A DNA stretch of 43,675 nt from Pirellulaceae bacterium (lineage in GTDB: Bacteria; Planctomycetota; Planctomycetia; Pirellulales; Pirellulaceae). Position numbers and translations under genes: made by a program. The DNA lies in contig JANQJJ010000280.1 of assembly GCA_028281725.1 (NCBI GenBank), forward strand, positions 1 through 43,675. Direction: 5' to 3'. The notes under the pieces are model-generated. The model saw nothing but the letters and a program-made list of their open reading frames with translations. It searched no databases and had not been told where the DNA came from. Below are positions 18,273-26,682 of the stretch, piece after piece (the stretch's first letter is position 1; every line of letters begins with the position of its first letter).

Positions 18273-19571
18273 ATGCCGGCTTGGACCAACTTGATCTTGG
18301 CTTTCCTGTTAGTGATCGCCAACGGTTTTTTCGTCGCAGCCGAGTTCGCACTGGTTAAAGTCAGGGTCAGCCGCGTCGAGCAGATGGTGGTGGCTCGTCG
18401 TTTTTTTGCCAAAACCGCGCGTTGGCTTGCCGAGCGACTCGAACGCTCCCTTTCTGCCTGCCAGCTGGGAATCACCATGGCTTCTCTAGCGCTCGGCTGG
18501 GTTGGCGAACCAGCTTTTGCCCGATTGCTTGAACCGCTGCTCGAGGGCATCGGAGTGACCTCCGAAGTGGTCGTTCATTCCACCGCCTTTGTGGTGGGCT
18601 TCTCGGTCATTACGGCGCTGCACTTGGTGATCGGCGAGCAAGCCCCAAAAATCTTTGCGATTCGCCACCCGGAATCGATGCTGCTCTGGTGTGCCGTTCC
18701 CCTGAAGACTTTCTATCTGCTCACGTATCCGCTGATGTTAGGGCTCAATGCCTCCACGGCTTGGCTGCTGAAATCCATCGGCATGAAAGGTGGTAGCGAA
18801 CATGAGGTTCCCTATACCGAGGAAGAGATCCGAGCCCTACTCCGCGAAGCCCATATCCACGGCAACTTAACTCGCTCGGAGCATCGCCTGCTGGACGCGG
18901 TCTTCGAGTTCGATGATTTGATTTGCCGCCGGATCATGCTGCCGCGCGGCGAGGTGGAATTCATCGATATCCAAGAACCGATTTCGGTGTCGATGGACTT
19001 GATCCGCCGGACCAAACATACCCGCTACCCGGTCTGCAACGGTTCGTTGGACGAGGTGCTCGGCGTGGTGCACGTCAAGGACCTGATTGGTCGCGAAATC
19101 GCTGACGACTTTGAATTTCAGAGCATTATGCGGCCTCCCAAGAAGGTGCCCGAGAATATGCCCATCAGCAAACTGCTGAGGCATTTTCAGGGCACACATC
19201 AGTTGCTCGCCTTCGTACTCGATGAATACGGAACCGTCATTGGCATCGTCACGCTCGAAAATGTGCTCGAAGAGATCATTGGTGATGTCGTGGATGAGTT
19301 TGATAACGAGAATCCGGAGATCGTGCCTGACGGGCCGGGATCTTTCCTGGTCGCAGGCAGCACGGCGGTGGAAGAGGTCGAACGGAAGCTTGGCCTGTCG
19401 TTCGGCGACACCGACGTGGATACGATGTCCGGTCTACTGATGCACTTTGCAGAAAGAATCGTAGTCGCCGGCGATGAAATCGATTTGGGCGTGGCCCAAG
19501 CAAAAGTTCTCGAGGTCGCCGATGACCGGACAACTCGACTGCGTGTCAGCACTCCCCAAGCCGGCCAATAG
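18273..19571 (+). CDS. CNNM/CorC-type membrane protein (DUF21, two CBS domains, CorC/HlyC domain)
   Basis: 432 residues. The N-terminal DUF21/CNNM domain (about 1-190) has hydrophobic helices starting with NLILAFLLVIANGFFVAAEF and including GITMASLALGWVGEPAFARL. A CBS pair follows at about 205-330 (RIMLPRGEVEFIDIQEPI; LLAFVLDEYGTVIGIVTLEN). The last ~80 residues form the CorC/HlyC transporter-associated domain (GSFLVAGSTAVEEVERKLGL). The family is linked to magnesium/sodium transport or efflux; the old name hemolysin is misleading. The true start is ATG 18273; an open frame extends to 18174 but the extra residues precede a clean N-terminal helix. Its 3' end overlaps the next gene by 50 bp, suggesting coupled translation. 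Confidence 0.92.
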   Translation: MPAWTNLILAFLLVIANGFFVAAEFALVKVRVSRVEQMVVARRFFAKTARWLAERLERSLSACQLGITMASLALGWVGEPAFARLLEPLLEGIGVTSEVVVHSTAFVVGFSVITALHLVIGEQAPKIFAIRHPESMLLWCAVPLKTFYLLTYPLMLGLNASTAWLLKSIGMKGGSEHEVPYTEEEIRALLREAHIHGNLTRSEHRLLDAVFEFDDLICRRIMLPRGEVEFIDIQEPISVSMDLIRRTKHTRYPVCNGSLDEVLGVVHVKDLIGREIADDFEFQSIMRPPKKVPENMPISKLLRHFQGTHQLLAFVLDEYGTVIGIVTLENVLEEIIGDVVDEFDNENPEIVPDGPGSFLVAGSTAVEEVERKLGLSFGDTDVDTMSGLLMHFAERIVVAGDEIDLGVAQAKVLEVADDRTTRLRVSTPQAGQ

Positions 19572-20511
19572 CAACAGCGGTAGTCCGGGCGTGACGCCCG
19601 ACGACCGCCGTTGGCAGATACTCGAGCTGTTCGCCGGGCTAGGCGGCCTGTCGTGCGCATGGCCGGAAGCCTCGGCCGTGGCGGCCATCGACATCAACCG
19701 CAATGCCCAAGCGTGCTACCTGCGGAACTATAACCATCGCTTTCTGGTCCGCGAAATTGAATCGATATCTCCTGAGGAATTGCAGCATCTGGGCGGTAAC
19801 TTCTGGTGGCTTTCTCCGCCCTGCCAACCCTATTCGCGACGTGGGAAACAAAAGGACTTGGCCGACCCGCGCTCGCGCTCTCTGGTCCATTTGCTCCAGG
19901 CAATTCGCACTTGCCGCCCGGCGGCACTGGGACTGGAAAACGTGGTTGGTTTCGCCGACTCTCAGGCCCATCAACAGCTCCAGCAAACCCTCGCCGCGTG
20001 CGGGTACCACGTCACCACGTTGCAGTTGTGCCCAAGTCAACTAGCCTGGCCCAACCGGCGCGATCGCTACTACCTGCTGGCCTGCCTGGAAGAGTTACCC
20101 CGGTGGCAGCCTCTACCGCAGTACAAAATCGAGCTGGCCGATCTGGTGGACCATCAAAGCGCAGAGGAAGCGCTGTGGCTAGCACCTCAAGATGTGGCCA
20201 AGTACCACGCGGCGTTCGACCGGATCGAATCCCTCGATCGCACTTCCATCACCGCCTGCTTTGCAAGCAGCTATGGCAAGACCTGGTTGCACGCCGGATC
20301 TGTTCTTGGCCAAGCGGGCAGATACCGTCGGTTTTCGCCACGCGAAGTTGCCAGGCTGCTTGGATTCCCCGATCGTTTCCAACTGCCTCAAGACCGTCGC
20401 ACGGCATGGAAGCTACTGGGAAACAGCCTCTCCCTACCGGCGGTTCGCTATGTGCTATCCCACCTGCCGGCAGGCCCATCCCAGAAACTGCCCTGGTTCG
20501 ACTCCAATTAG
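19522..20511 (+). CDS. C5-cytosine methyltransferase resembling tRNA methylase Dnmt2/TRDMT1
   Basis: A 329-residue SAM-dependent C5-cytosine methyltransferase with all core motifs: I (ELFAGLGGLS, 35-44), IV with catalytic Cys101 (SPPCQPYSRRGKQKDLADPR), VI (LENVVGF, about 138-144), VIII (PNRRDRYYLL, about 177-186), IX (RYRRFSPREVARLLGFP) and X (WKLLGNSLSLPAV). The target-recognition region is short and contains CFASSYGKTWLHAGSVLG (246-263), closely resembling the CFTxxYG...GTGSVL segment of eukaryotic Dnmt2. Dnmt2 methylates C38 of tRNA; a Geobacter homologue is reported to act on tRNA-Glu. No restriction endonuclease lies beside it, which also disfavours a restriction-modification role. ATG 19522 has GAGG at good spacing and lies 50 bp inside the CNNM gene; ATG 19474 and GTG 19591 are alternatives. 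Specificity for tRNA is inferred. Confidence 0.85.
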   Translation: MTGQLDCVSALPKPANSNSGSPGVTPDDRRWQILELFAGLGGLSCAWPEASAVAAIDINRNAQACYLRNYNHRFLVREIESISPEELQHLGGNFWWLSPPCQPYSRRGKQKDLADPRSRSLVHLLQAIRTCRPAALGLENVVGFADSQAHQQLQQTLAACGYHVTTLQLCPSQLAWPNRRDRYYLLACLEELPRWQPLPQYKIELADLVDHQSAEEALWLAPQDVAKYHAAFDRIESLDRTSITACFASSYGKTWLHAGSVLGQAGRYRRFSPREVARLLGFPDRFQLPQDRRTAWKLLGNSLSLPAVRYVLSHLPAGPSQKLPWFDSN

Positions 20512-20586
20512 CGGGCACGCTCCGCGGTGCCGCCGGGCCGTCTGGCTACTTCCAGCGAATTCACAATAAGTCAGTCGCTGTCCGGG

Positions 20587-21747
20587 CTAGGCATCTTTGC
20601 TGACAACCGTGCCCATGAGGGTCATGTTGTCACGATGGACCACTTCCTCGTACGGACAGTGGCCGAGGATATCCGCGATCTCAGGCGATCTCCGACGATG
20701 AATCTTGGCCAGTTCCGCCGAGCTATAGTTCGTCAGACCGCGAGCGATTTCCTCGCCTGTCTCTTCAGAGATCGAAATGACTTCACCTTTATCGAACTCG
20801 CCCACGATTCGGACGATGCCGATGGCGAGCAGGCTGGGACCTCCGGACTGAATGGCTCGGGCCGCGCCGGCGTCGACGTGTACCGCGCCGGCCGTCTGAG
20901 CGGTGAAGCCAATCCAACGTTTCTTGGGAGCCATACTGCGTGGCTGGGGCAGAAAGAGCGTCCCCAGCTGCTCGCCGGCGGTGAGCCGGAGCAGGATGTT
21001 TTCGGCGCGGCCTTTGGCAATGATCACGGGCGAACCGCTGAGCGTGACAAACTGGGCTGCCTTGAGTTTGCTTGCCATACCCCCCTTGCTGACGCCGGTA
21101 CGATGATTTGTGGCCAAAGCGAGAATGGCTTGGTCCACTTGGGCCACCGTCGGGACAACCCGGCCATGCTCGGAGGACCGGTCCGTGTCGTACAGGCCAT
21201 CGACGTCGCTGAGAATGATCAGGGCGGGCCGGGAAAACAGTCCCGCTACCATGGCTGCCAGACGATCGTTGTCGCCAAACGTCGTCTGCAACTCGTCGAC
21301 CGCCACGGTGTCGTTCTCGTTGATGACCGGAATCACCCCGGATTGCAACAAGGCCGAAAGCGTATTCCGCACGTTCAAGTAACGCGTCCGGTCGTCCAGA
21401 TCGTCGGCTATCAGCAAAATCTGTGCGGCATGTCGACCATGCGATGAAAAAAACTGCTCATAGGTCTGGATCAGATGGGCTTGGCCGACAGCGGCCACGG
21501 CCTGCAGTTGAGCCAAATCGGTGGGGCGTGCCTTGAGCCCAAGCCGACCCATGCCGGCTGCAACGGCTCCGCTACTGACCAGCACAACCTGCTTGCCTTG
21601 TTCCACCAGTTGAGCTAGCTGAGATGCCAGGCTACCAACCTGGCGCCGATCCAGCTGCCCTTGGCTGTCCGAAAGCACGCGGGAACCCACCTTAATGATC
21701 AGCGTCTGGGCGGATTCGAGCAACGATTTTCGGCTGGCTTTTTCCAT
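20587..21747 (-). CDS. proB: Glutamate 5-kinase with PUA domain
   Basis: 386 residues; phosphorylates L-glutamate in the first step of proline synthesis. The amino-acid kinase domain shows IIKVGSRVLSD (ATP phosphate binding), VLVSSGAVAAGMGRLGL, PVINENDTVAVDEL followed by FGDNDRLAAMVAGL, and LIILSDVDGLYDTD. The conserved GTGGM segment reads SKGGMASKLKAA here. A C-terminal PUA domain (about 290-375: GAVHVDAGAARAIQSGGPSL) follows, as in full-length ProB. ATG 21747 is chosen because homology starts there; an open frame continues upstream to a TTG at 21825. Its usual partner proA is not adjacent, so the pathway genes are dispersed. It is convergent with the methyltransferase gene and divergent from purF. 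Confidence 0.95.
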   Translation of the reverse strand: MEKASRKSLLESAQTLIIKVGSRVLSDSQGQLDRRQVGSLASQLAQLVEQGKQVVLVSSGAVAAGMGRLGLKARPTDLAQLQAVAAVGQAHLIQTYEQFFSSHGRHAAQILLIADDLDDRTRYLNVRNTLSALLQSGVIPVINENDTVAVDELQTTFGDNDRLAAMVAGLFSRPALIILSDVDGLYDTDRSSEHGRVVPTVAQVDQAILALATNHRTGVSKGGMASKLKAAQFVTLSGSPVIIAKGRAENILLRLTAGEQLGTLFLPQPRSMAPKKRWIGFTAQTAGAVHVDAGAARAIQSGGPSLLAIGIVRIVGEFDKGEVISISEETGEEIARGLTNYSSAELAKIHRRRSPEIADILGHCPYEEVVHRDNMTLMGTVVSKDA

Positions 21748-21975
21748 GGGTGCGGCCGTGCATGGGGGGAACGTCTGGACACTTAGATTATCGCCTGTAC
21801 TGCATGGTTCGAATAGGCTTACCAAAACAACCAGTTACCGAAGATTCCTTCGAATATGGCCTGGAGTAGCCGACGTGTTGTTTGCTCGATAGTTGCCCCA
21901 AGCTAAACTAGTGGGAAGACGCGTGCGACTATTCTAGGGATGCGTCAGCAACACAATCGGAACTAGTGTCGCTCA

Positions 21976-22009
21976 GCTTCCACTGGGACCACCGGCTTCC
22001 ACTGGGACC
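21976..22009 (+). repeat. 15-bp direct repeat in the purF leader
   Basis: GCTTCCACTGGGACC occurs twice, at 21976-21990 and 21995-22009, separated by ACCG (19-bp period). It ends 19 bases before the purF ATG. It may be a replication-slippage product or a paired binding site; sequence alone does not decide. Confidence 0.75.
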
Positions 22010-22028
22010 TGGAGCCCAAGAAACGATT

Positions 22029-23642
22029 ATGAGCGAACTGCATCACGAGTGTGGGGTGGCAGCGATCTACCATCTGCCCGGTGCCACGCAGAGCCCGCTA
22101 TGCCCCGAGCAGGGCGCGCAAGAAGTTTCTCGTCTTTTGCCCCGCATGCTGCAGGACATCCAGAATCGCGGCCAGCTGGCCGCCGGCATGACGAGCTATT
22201 CACCAGATCGAGCCAATCTGCTCGACACGATGAAGGATATCGGTACGGTCGCCGAGGTGTTCCGGCTTTCCCATCGAGGCAAAAGCGAAGCGCTGATGCA
22301 CGAGTATGCCGGACAGGCGGCCATTGGCCACGTGCGATATGCGACGTGCGGCAAAGACGACAAGAACTACGCTCAGCCGTTCGAGCGAGAGCATATTCAC
22401 AAACACAAGTGGTTCAGCTTCTGCTTTAACGGGCAATTGGCCAACTACGCTTCCCTGCGTGCCAAGCTATTGCGGGAGGGCGAACACCATCTCGCCCGCG
22501 ATACCGATACAGAAATCATCATGCATGAACTCGGGCGTGAGCTTTCTTCCGGAGCGCCCGGACGCGACATCGCGGATATCTTCACGCAGGTAGCGAACCA
22601 GTTTGACGGTGCCTACAGTTTGGCGTTTCTCAACGCTCGAGGCGAACTGCTGTTGGCACGTGATCCGCTCGGGATCAAGCCGATGTGCTACGCCCTGGAA
22701 GGCCCTTTGTTTGCAGCTGCCAGCGAAAGTGTGGCACTGCTCAACTTGGGATTTGAACCCGACAGTATTCGCTCACTGCTGCCTGGCCACCTGATCGTGG
22801 TTCGGCCCGATGGTGTCAAAGTCAAGCAATTCGCCAAGTCGAATCGTACCGCGCACTGCTTCTTCGAATGGATCTACTTTGCAAACGTGGCCAGCACCCT
22901 CGATGAACGGAGCGTCTACCTATCGCGCACGCGACTCGGTGAGGAACTCGCCGCAATGGAAATTGCGGAAAACCGAGTTCCCTTGGACCGCGATACCATC
23001 GTTGTACCGGTACCCGATACCAGCAAGGCGGCTGCAGACGCGATGGCATACGAATTGGGAATCCCCAGCCGCGAGGGCTTGATCCGGAATCGCTACAGCG
23101 GAAGAACTTTTATCGAGGGTGGGCGAGCTCGAAAGGCCAAAGCGGCCAGCAAGTACACACCCCTGAGAGAAGTACTCGAAGGCAAACGCGTTTTCTTGGT
23201 CGAGGACTCGATAGTGCGTTCGACCACCATGAAAGTCCTGCTGGGCCGAATTCGCCAGCTGGGTGGAGCCAAGGAAATTCACGTTCGCGTGGCCTGCCCG
23301 CCGATTGTCGCGCCTTGCTTTTACGGTATCGACATGTCGACCATCGATGAGCTTTTTGCCCCCAAGTTCTTAGATGGCCTACGTCTGACCGAAGAAGCTC
23401 AAAAACGGATGGCGGCGGCTCTCGGTTGCGACTCGCTACGTTACCTGCCCGTCAGCTCGATTGCGCGTGCCATTGAGCTGTCCGAAGACCAACTCTGCCA
23501 GGCGTGCATTACCGGCAACTACCCAACCGAGCATGGACAACGGCTGTACAACATCGCCGTGCAGAATACGGGCGGTGCGCAGAATGGAAGCCGCACCTAC
23601 GAAGAAGCTACACCGGCCAGCGCGAGCCGCTCAGGCACATAG
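22029..23642 (+). CDS. purF: Amidophosphoribosyltransferase, iron-sulfur type
   Basis: A 537-residue enzyme that makes phosphoribosylamine from PRPP and glutamine, the first step of purine synthesis. The seven-residue leader before Cys8 ([10 protein letters not shown]) matches the propeptide removed in Bacillus-type PurF to expose the N-terminal cysteine nucleophile. The glutaminase domain has [10 protein letters not shown] and CFNGQLANY. The PRPP motif is [14 protein letters not shown]. Cysteines in [23 protein letters not shown] and [11 protein letters not shown] correspond to the four [4Fe-4S] ligands of B. subtilis PurF, so this is the cluster-containing, oxygen-sensitive type. ATG 22029 is chosen over 21966, whose extra residues come from a 15-bp tandem repeat. 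It converges on the small protein at 23651, eight bases away. Confidence 0.95.
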   Translation: MSELHHECGVAAIYHLPGATQSPLCPEQGAQEVSRLLPRMLQDIQNRGQLAAGMTSYSPDRANLLDTMKDIGTVAEVFRLSHRGKSEALMHEYAGQAAIGHVRYATCGKDDKNYAQPFEREHIHKHKWFSFCFNGQLANYASLRAKLLREGEHHLARDTDTEIIMHELGRELSSGAPGRDIADIFTQVANQFDGAYSLAFLNARGELLLARDPLGIKPMCYALEGPLFAAASESVALLNLGFEPDSIRSLLPGHLIVVRPDGVKVKQFAKSNRTAHCFFEWIYFANVASTLDERSVYLSRTRLGEELAAMEIAENRVPLDRDTIVVPVPDTSKAAADAMAYELGIPSREGLIRNRYSGRTFIEGGRARKAKAASKYTPLREVLEGKRVFLVEDSIVRSTTMKVLLGRIRQLGGAKEIHVRVACPPIVAPCFYGIDMSTIDELFAPKFLDGLRLTEEAQKRMAAALGCDSLRYLPVSSIARAIELSEDQLCQACITGNYPTEHGQRLYNIAVQNTGGAQNGSRTYEEATPASASRSGT

Positions 23643-23650
23643 CCCGCTCT

Positions 23651-23869
23651 CTAGAATGTCTCGCTCTCGATGGTGGCTGCCACGTGGTCGTCTTCCTCTT
23701 GCTTGAGCCCCGGAACGACAGGCGTCACGTTGACTTTGCTGCGTTTTAACTCTTCGATTTGGGATGCCATGCGTTGGATTAAGTTGGCGATCTCATTTCC
23801 GGCTGCTTCGCCAACATGCACCGCAAGCGCCTTACGCGCGCTATAACTAAGACCCAAGTTGTTACTCAT
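23651..23869 (-). CDS. Small coiled-coil protein of unknown function downstream of glmS
   Basis: 72 residues, no signal peptide and no known catalytic motif. Residues about 8-45 (SARKALAVHVGEAAGNEIAN followed by LIQRMASQIEELKRSKV) form an amphipathic helix with heptad-like spacing, and the C-terminus is acidic. It appears to be a planctomycete-type small protein, recalled only by general pattern. ATG 23869 has GGAG about eleven bases upstream. It lies 63 bp downstream of glmS on the same strand, so it is probably cotranscribed with it, and its 3' end nearly touches that of purF. No function is proposed; SlyX-like coiled coils are a remote comparison. Confidence 0.7.
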   Translation of the reverse strand: MSNNLGLSYSARKALAVHVGEAAGNEIANLIQRMASQIEELKRSKVNVTPVVPGLKQEEDDHVAATIESETF

Positions 23870-23932
23870 CGTTGGAAGACTCCGAGAAGATTAGATAAAG
23901 ACAGAAAACGGCGAGCCACCAACTCACCCAGA

Positions 23933-25798
23933 TTACTCAACCGTCACACTCTTGGCTAGGTTTCTAGGCTTGTCGACGTCACAACCTCTCAGCAGGGCGA
24001 TTTCGTAGGACAGCAACTGCAGTGGAATTGCAGCCACGATCGGCTGTAAGAAGTCCTCGATCTGCGGAATTTGAATGACAGCATCTGCCAGATTCGTGAC
24101 TTGTCGGTCATCGTGGTCCACAATGGCGATGACCGGACCACCCCGGGCTTTCACCTCCTGAAGATTGCTCAGCACCTTGTCGTACACCGTACCCTGGGGC
24201 ACGATGAAAACCGAAGGTGTCCGCTCGTCGACCAGGGCAATGGGCCCATGCTTCATCTCGGCCGCCGGATACCCTTCGGCGTGGATGTAACTGATCTCCT
24301 TCAGCTTGAGGGCCCCCTCGAGCGCGGTGGGGAAATTGTAGTTACGCCCCAAATACAAGAAATTCGTCGCGTCAGCGTACCGCTCGGCAATCTCCTTCAC
24401 TTGACCGTGGCACTCGAGCGTCTTCTCCACCAGGGACGGGAGCGACTCGAGTTGCGAGATGATCCGCTGCCCTGCTTCAAAGCTCAGATGTCGCAGTCGG
24501 CCAAAATACAGGGCGAGCATACTCAGCACGGTCAGCTGGGAAGTAAACGCCTTGGTCGACGCTACTCCAATTTCAGGACCGGCGTGCAAGTAAACACCCC
24601 CGTCAGCCTCCTGCGCAATGCTGCTGCCAATCACGTTGCAAAGGGCCAGAGTGTGATGGCCCTTGCGTTTGACTTCGCGTAGGGCCGCCAGCGTATCGGC
24701 CGTTTCACCACTCTGCGTAATGCCAAACACGATCGTATCGTGGTCGACCGGTGGATTACGGTAACGCAGCTCACTGGCGTATTCTACTTCGACCGGAATA
24801 CGGGCTAACTCTTCGATCAAGTACTCGCCCACCAGCGCCGAATGCCAACTGGTACCGCAGCCGGTGAGAATAATGCGCTGGATACCTCGCAACTGCTGGG
24901 TCGTCAGGTTCAGCCCACCGAACTTGGCGGTTGCGTTGTCCTTATCCAAACGTCCACGAAGTGCGTTCTGGATCGACTCGGGTTGCTCATAGATCTCCTT
25001 GAGCATGTAGTGTCCGTACCCCTCCAGATTGGCGTCGACTGTCTGCGACGACAACGTCTGAATGTCGGGCCGAATACGCCCCTGGTCACGATGCAGTACT
25101 TGGATGTTGTTCGAACGGATCACGGCCAACTGATGATCGGCCAAGTAGATAATGCGTTCCGTAAAGCCGACCAGCGGTGAGGTATCGCTGGCAACAAACT
25201 GTTCGTCCTTTCCGACTCCAACCACCAGCGGGCTACCACATCGAGCCGCGATCAGCAAATCGGGATAGTCGCGGAACATGACCACCAGACCGTACGTTCC
25301 ACGCAGCTGGGAAAGCGCTTCCTGGACCGCTTCAATGCCGCTTTGGACCGAGCCATCCCCATGCTGGTCCGCAGCCGCGTTTTTGAAGCAATCCGCAATC
25401 AGGTGGGCTACGACCTCGCTGTCGGTTTGCGATCGAAACGCGTAGCCTTTGGCCTGCAAGGCGAACTTGAGAGATTCGTAGTTTTCAATCACGCCGTTGT
25501 GGGCCAAGGAGAGGATTCCTTGACCGCCAATGTGCGGATGGGCATTGTCCTCCGTGGCCGCTCCGTGCGTAGCCCAGCGGGTGTGCCCAATCCCCAGGGC
25601 CCCAGTCAGGGCCTGACGCTGAAGTGCCGAATCCAAATCGGCGACCCGGCCGGCAACTTTGGTGACGCCAAGTCCGCCTGTCGGACGGAGCGTCGAAATG
25701 CCAGCACTGTCATAACCGCGATACTCCAGCCGCTGAAGACCCGAAATGAGGAAGGGGCATGCGTCTTTGGAGCCAACGTATCCGACTATTCCACACAT
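23933..25798 (-). CDS. glmS: Glutamine--fructose-6-phosphate aminotransferase (isomerising)
   Basis: 621 residues; makes glucosamine-6-phosphate for LPS and other amino-sugar polymers. The glutaminase domain begins MCGIVGYVGSKDACPFLISG with Cys2 as the nucleophile, and includes GHTRWATHGAATEDNAHPH. Two SIS sugar-isomerase domains follow (TGCGTSWHSAL; FGITQSGETADTL; ASTKAFTSQL; GRNYNFPTALEGALKLKEIS). The end DKPRNLAKSVTVE is the standard GlmS C-terminus, where Lys takes part in isomerisation. Length fits the family (about 610). ATG 25798 is fixed by the catalytic Cys2. I saw no glmS ribozyme-like structure in the leader. The short downstream gene probably shares its transcript. Confidence 0.98.
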   Translation of the reverse strand: MCGIVGYVGSKDACPFLISGLQRLEYRGYDSAGISTLRPTGGLGVTKVAGRVADLDSALQRQALTGALGIGHTRWATHGAATEDNAHPHIGGQGILSLAHNGVIENYESLKFALQAKGYAFRSQTDSEVVAHLIADCFKNAAADQHGDGSVQSGIEAVQEALSQLRGTYGLVVMFRDYPDLLIAARCGSPLVVGVGKDEQFVASDTSPLVGFTERIIYLADHQLAVIRSNNIQVLHRDQGRIRPDIQTLSSQTVDANLEGYGHYMLKEIYEQPESIQNALRGRLDKDNATAKFGGLNLTTQQLRGIQRIILTGCGTSWHSALVGEYLIEELARIPVEVEYASELRYRNPPVDHDTIVFGITQSGETADTLAALREVKRKGHHTLALCNVIGSSIAQEADGGVYLHAGPEIGVASTKAFTSQLTVLSMLALYFGRLRHLSFEAGQRIISQLESLPSLVEKTLECHGQVKEIAERYADATNFLYLGRNYNFPTALEGALKLKEISYIHAEGYPAAEMKHGPIALVDERTPSVFIVPQGTVYDKVLSNLQEVKARGGPVIAIVDHDDRQVTNLADAVIQIPQIEDFLQPIVAAIPLQLLSYEIALLRGCDVDKPRNLAKSVTVE

Positions 25799-26273
25799 AG
25801 GCTATCGAGTCCTGACGAGATACTAACCGCGGCCAATCGATTCACAGGGAGATATCTGGGCGACCGTTACAATCGGCACAGGCCGCGCCCTCTTCTCCAC
25901 GAGAGCGATGAGATATTACGGCTCAAGTTTAGTTTGGGCCAGAGTCCATTCCCGCAGATTCTCGTTTCGATTCGCAATCTTTGCCAGACCTGGCCGTTGT
26001 GATCGTTAAGGTTGGTTTAAGAGTCTTGGCCAAGCCCGGAATCTGCCTGGACTCTTTGCTTCCAGCGCCGCCCGCGGCGCCTCACACCTCAGCTGACTCG
26101 GGCGGCTGGGTACCCTCGCTTTTGACGACCTGGACACGCCCCATGGTGGGTGCCCGGCCCGGCTCAGTTGCTTGCATGAAGGCTTCTAAAGTCACCTAAC
26201 CAGAAGCGAAGCCCGAACGCAGAACGACGAAAACACCAATTGCCTTTACCTGCCGCAGGTACGCCGCAGCCAC
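25799..26273. other. 475-bp intergenic region between glmS and the bL36 terminator
   Basis: This region must hold the glmS promoter and leader at its left side. Frames open across it are extensions of antisense shadows of glmS with no recognisable motif. Segments near 26060-26170 are GC-rich with short GGGTGCCCGGCCCGG-like inverted elements. I found no ribozyme, riboswitch, tRNA or small gene. Confidence 0.5.
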
Positions 26274-26310
26274 AAAAAAACCCAGGCGCGATGCTTGCAA
26301 TGCCTGGGCT
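26274..26310 (-). terminator. Rho-independent terminator of the bL36 gene
   Basis: On the minus strand a GCCCAGGC...GCCTGGGT hairpin (perfect 7-bp core CCCAGGC/GCCTGGG at 26302-26308 and 26281-26287, 14-nt loop) runs straight into seven T residues (26280-26274). It starts 25 bp after the bL36 stop codon, the expected position for a factor-independent terminator. Confidence 0.85.
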
Positions 26311-26334
26311 TCCTTCCGTGCTCTAAGTCCTCTG

Positions 26335-26487
26335 CTAGCGTTTGCGTTTACGATTCTTCGCCCCACCCTGCCGGACCTTGTACCGCGGATTGCTCTTGCA
26401 AATGACGTAAATTCGGCCGCGACGGCGAACGACCTGGCAATCCGGGTGCCGAAACTTCAATGCGCCGATTGAGGATACAACTTTCAT
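26335..26487 (-). CDS. rpmJ: 50S ribosomal protein bL36, zinc-ligand-poor (YkgO-like) form
   Basis: A 50-residue basic protein: [20 protein letters not shown] then [20 protein letters not shown], ending in a Lys/Arg-rich tail. It closely matches the bL36 family. Of the usual zinc-ribbon ligands (three Cys and one His) only Cys17 and Cys30 remain: the first Cys is absent and the His of NPRHK is Tyr. This is the C-minus pattern of E. coli YkgO, the zinc-independent paralogue. It stands alone rather than in the spc operon after secY, where the standard copy often lies. A strong terminator follows 25 bp downstream. No Zur-like operator was recognised upstream. Whether another bL36 exists elsewhere in the genome cannot be seen. 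Confidence 0.95.
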   Translation of the reverse strand: MKVVSSIGALKFRHPDCQVVRRRGRIYVICKSNPRYKVRQGGAKNRKRKR

Positions 26488-26682
26488 GGCTTCGGGGCCT
26501 TCGAACTTAATCTATTCCGGAGGTTTTCTGTGCTTGCGGTCACGTAGACGGCCGGTAGGGACACCAACTCCAGGCAAGCCGCTTCAGTGGAAGAGCTCCG
26601 CATTCTAGGGCTCGCCCAAGATTTCGCAACACCAAATTGACACCCCATGACGAAAGCCGGCGGTCTGGATAGGATGCGGAGC

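Noticed and set aside
19522-20511. Restriction-modification system
   Set aside because: No endonuclease gene is adjacent and the recognition region resembles Dnmt2 instead.
20527-21447. 306-codon open frame on the plus strand
   Set aside because: Antisense shadow of proB; proB motifs are unambiguous.
25799-26273. Possible glmS ribozyme or structured RNA upstream of glmS
   Set aside because: No conserved ribozyme core was recognised; the GC-rich inverted elements are too irregular.
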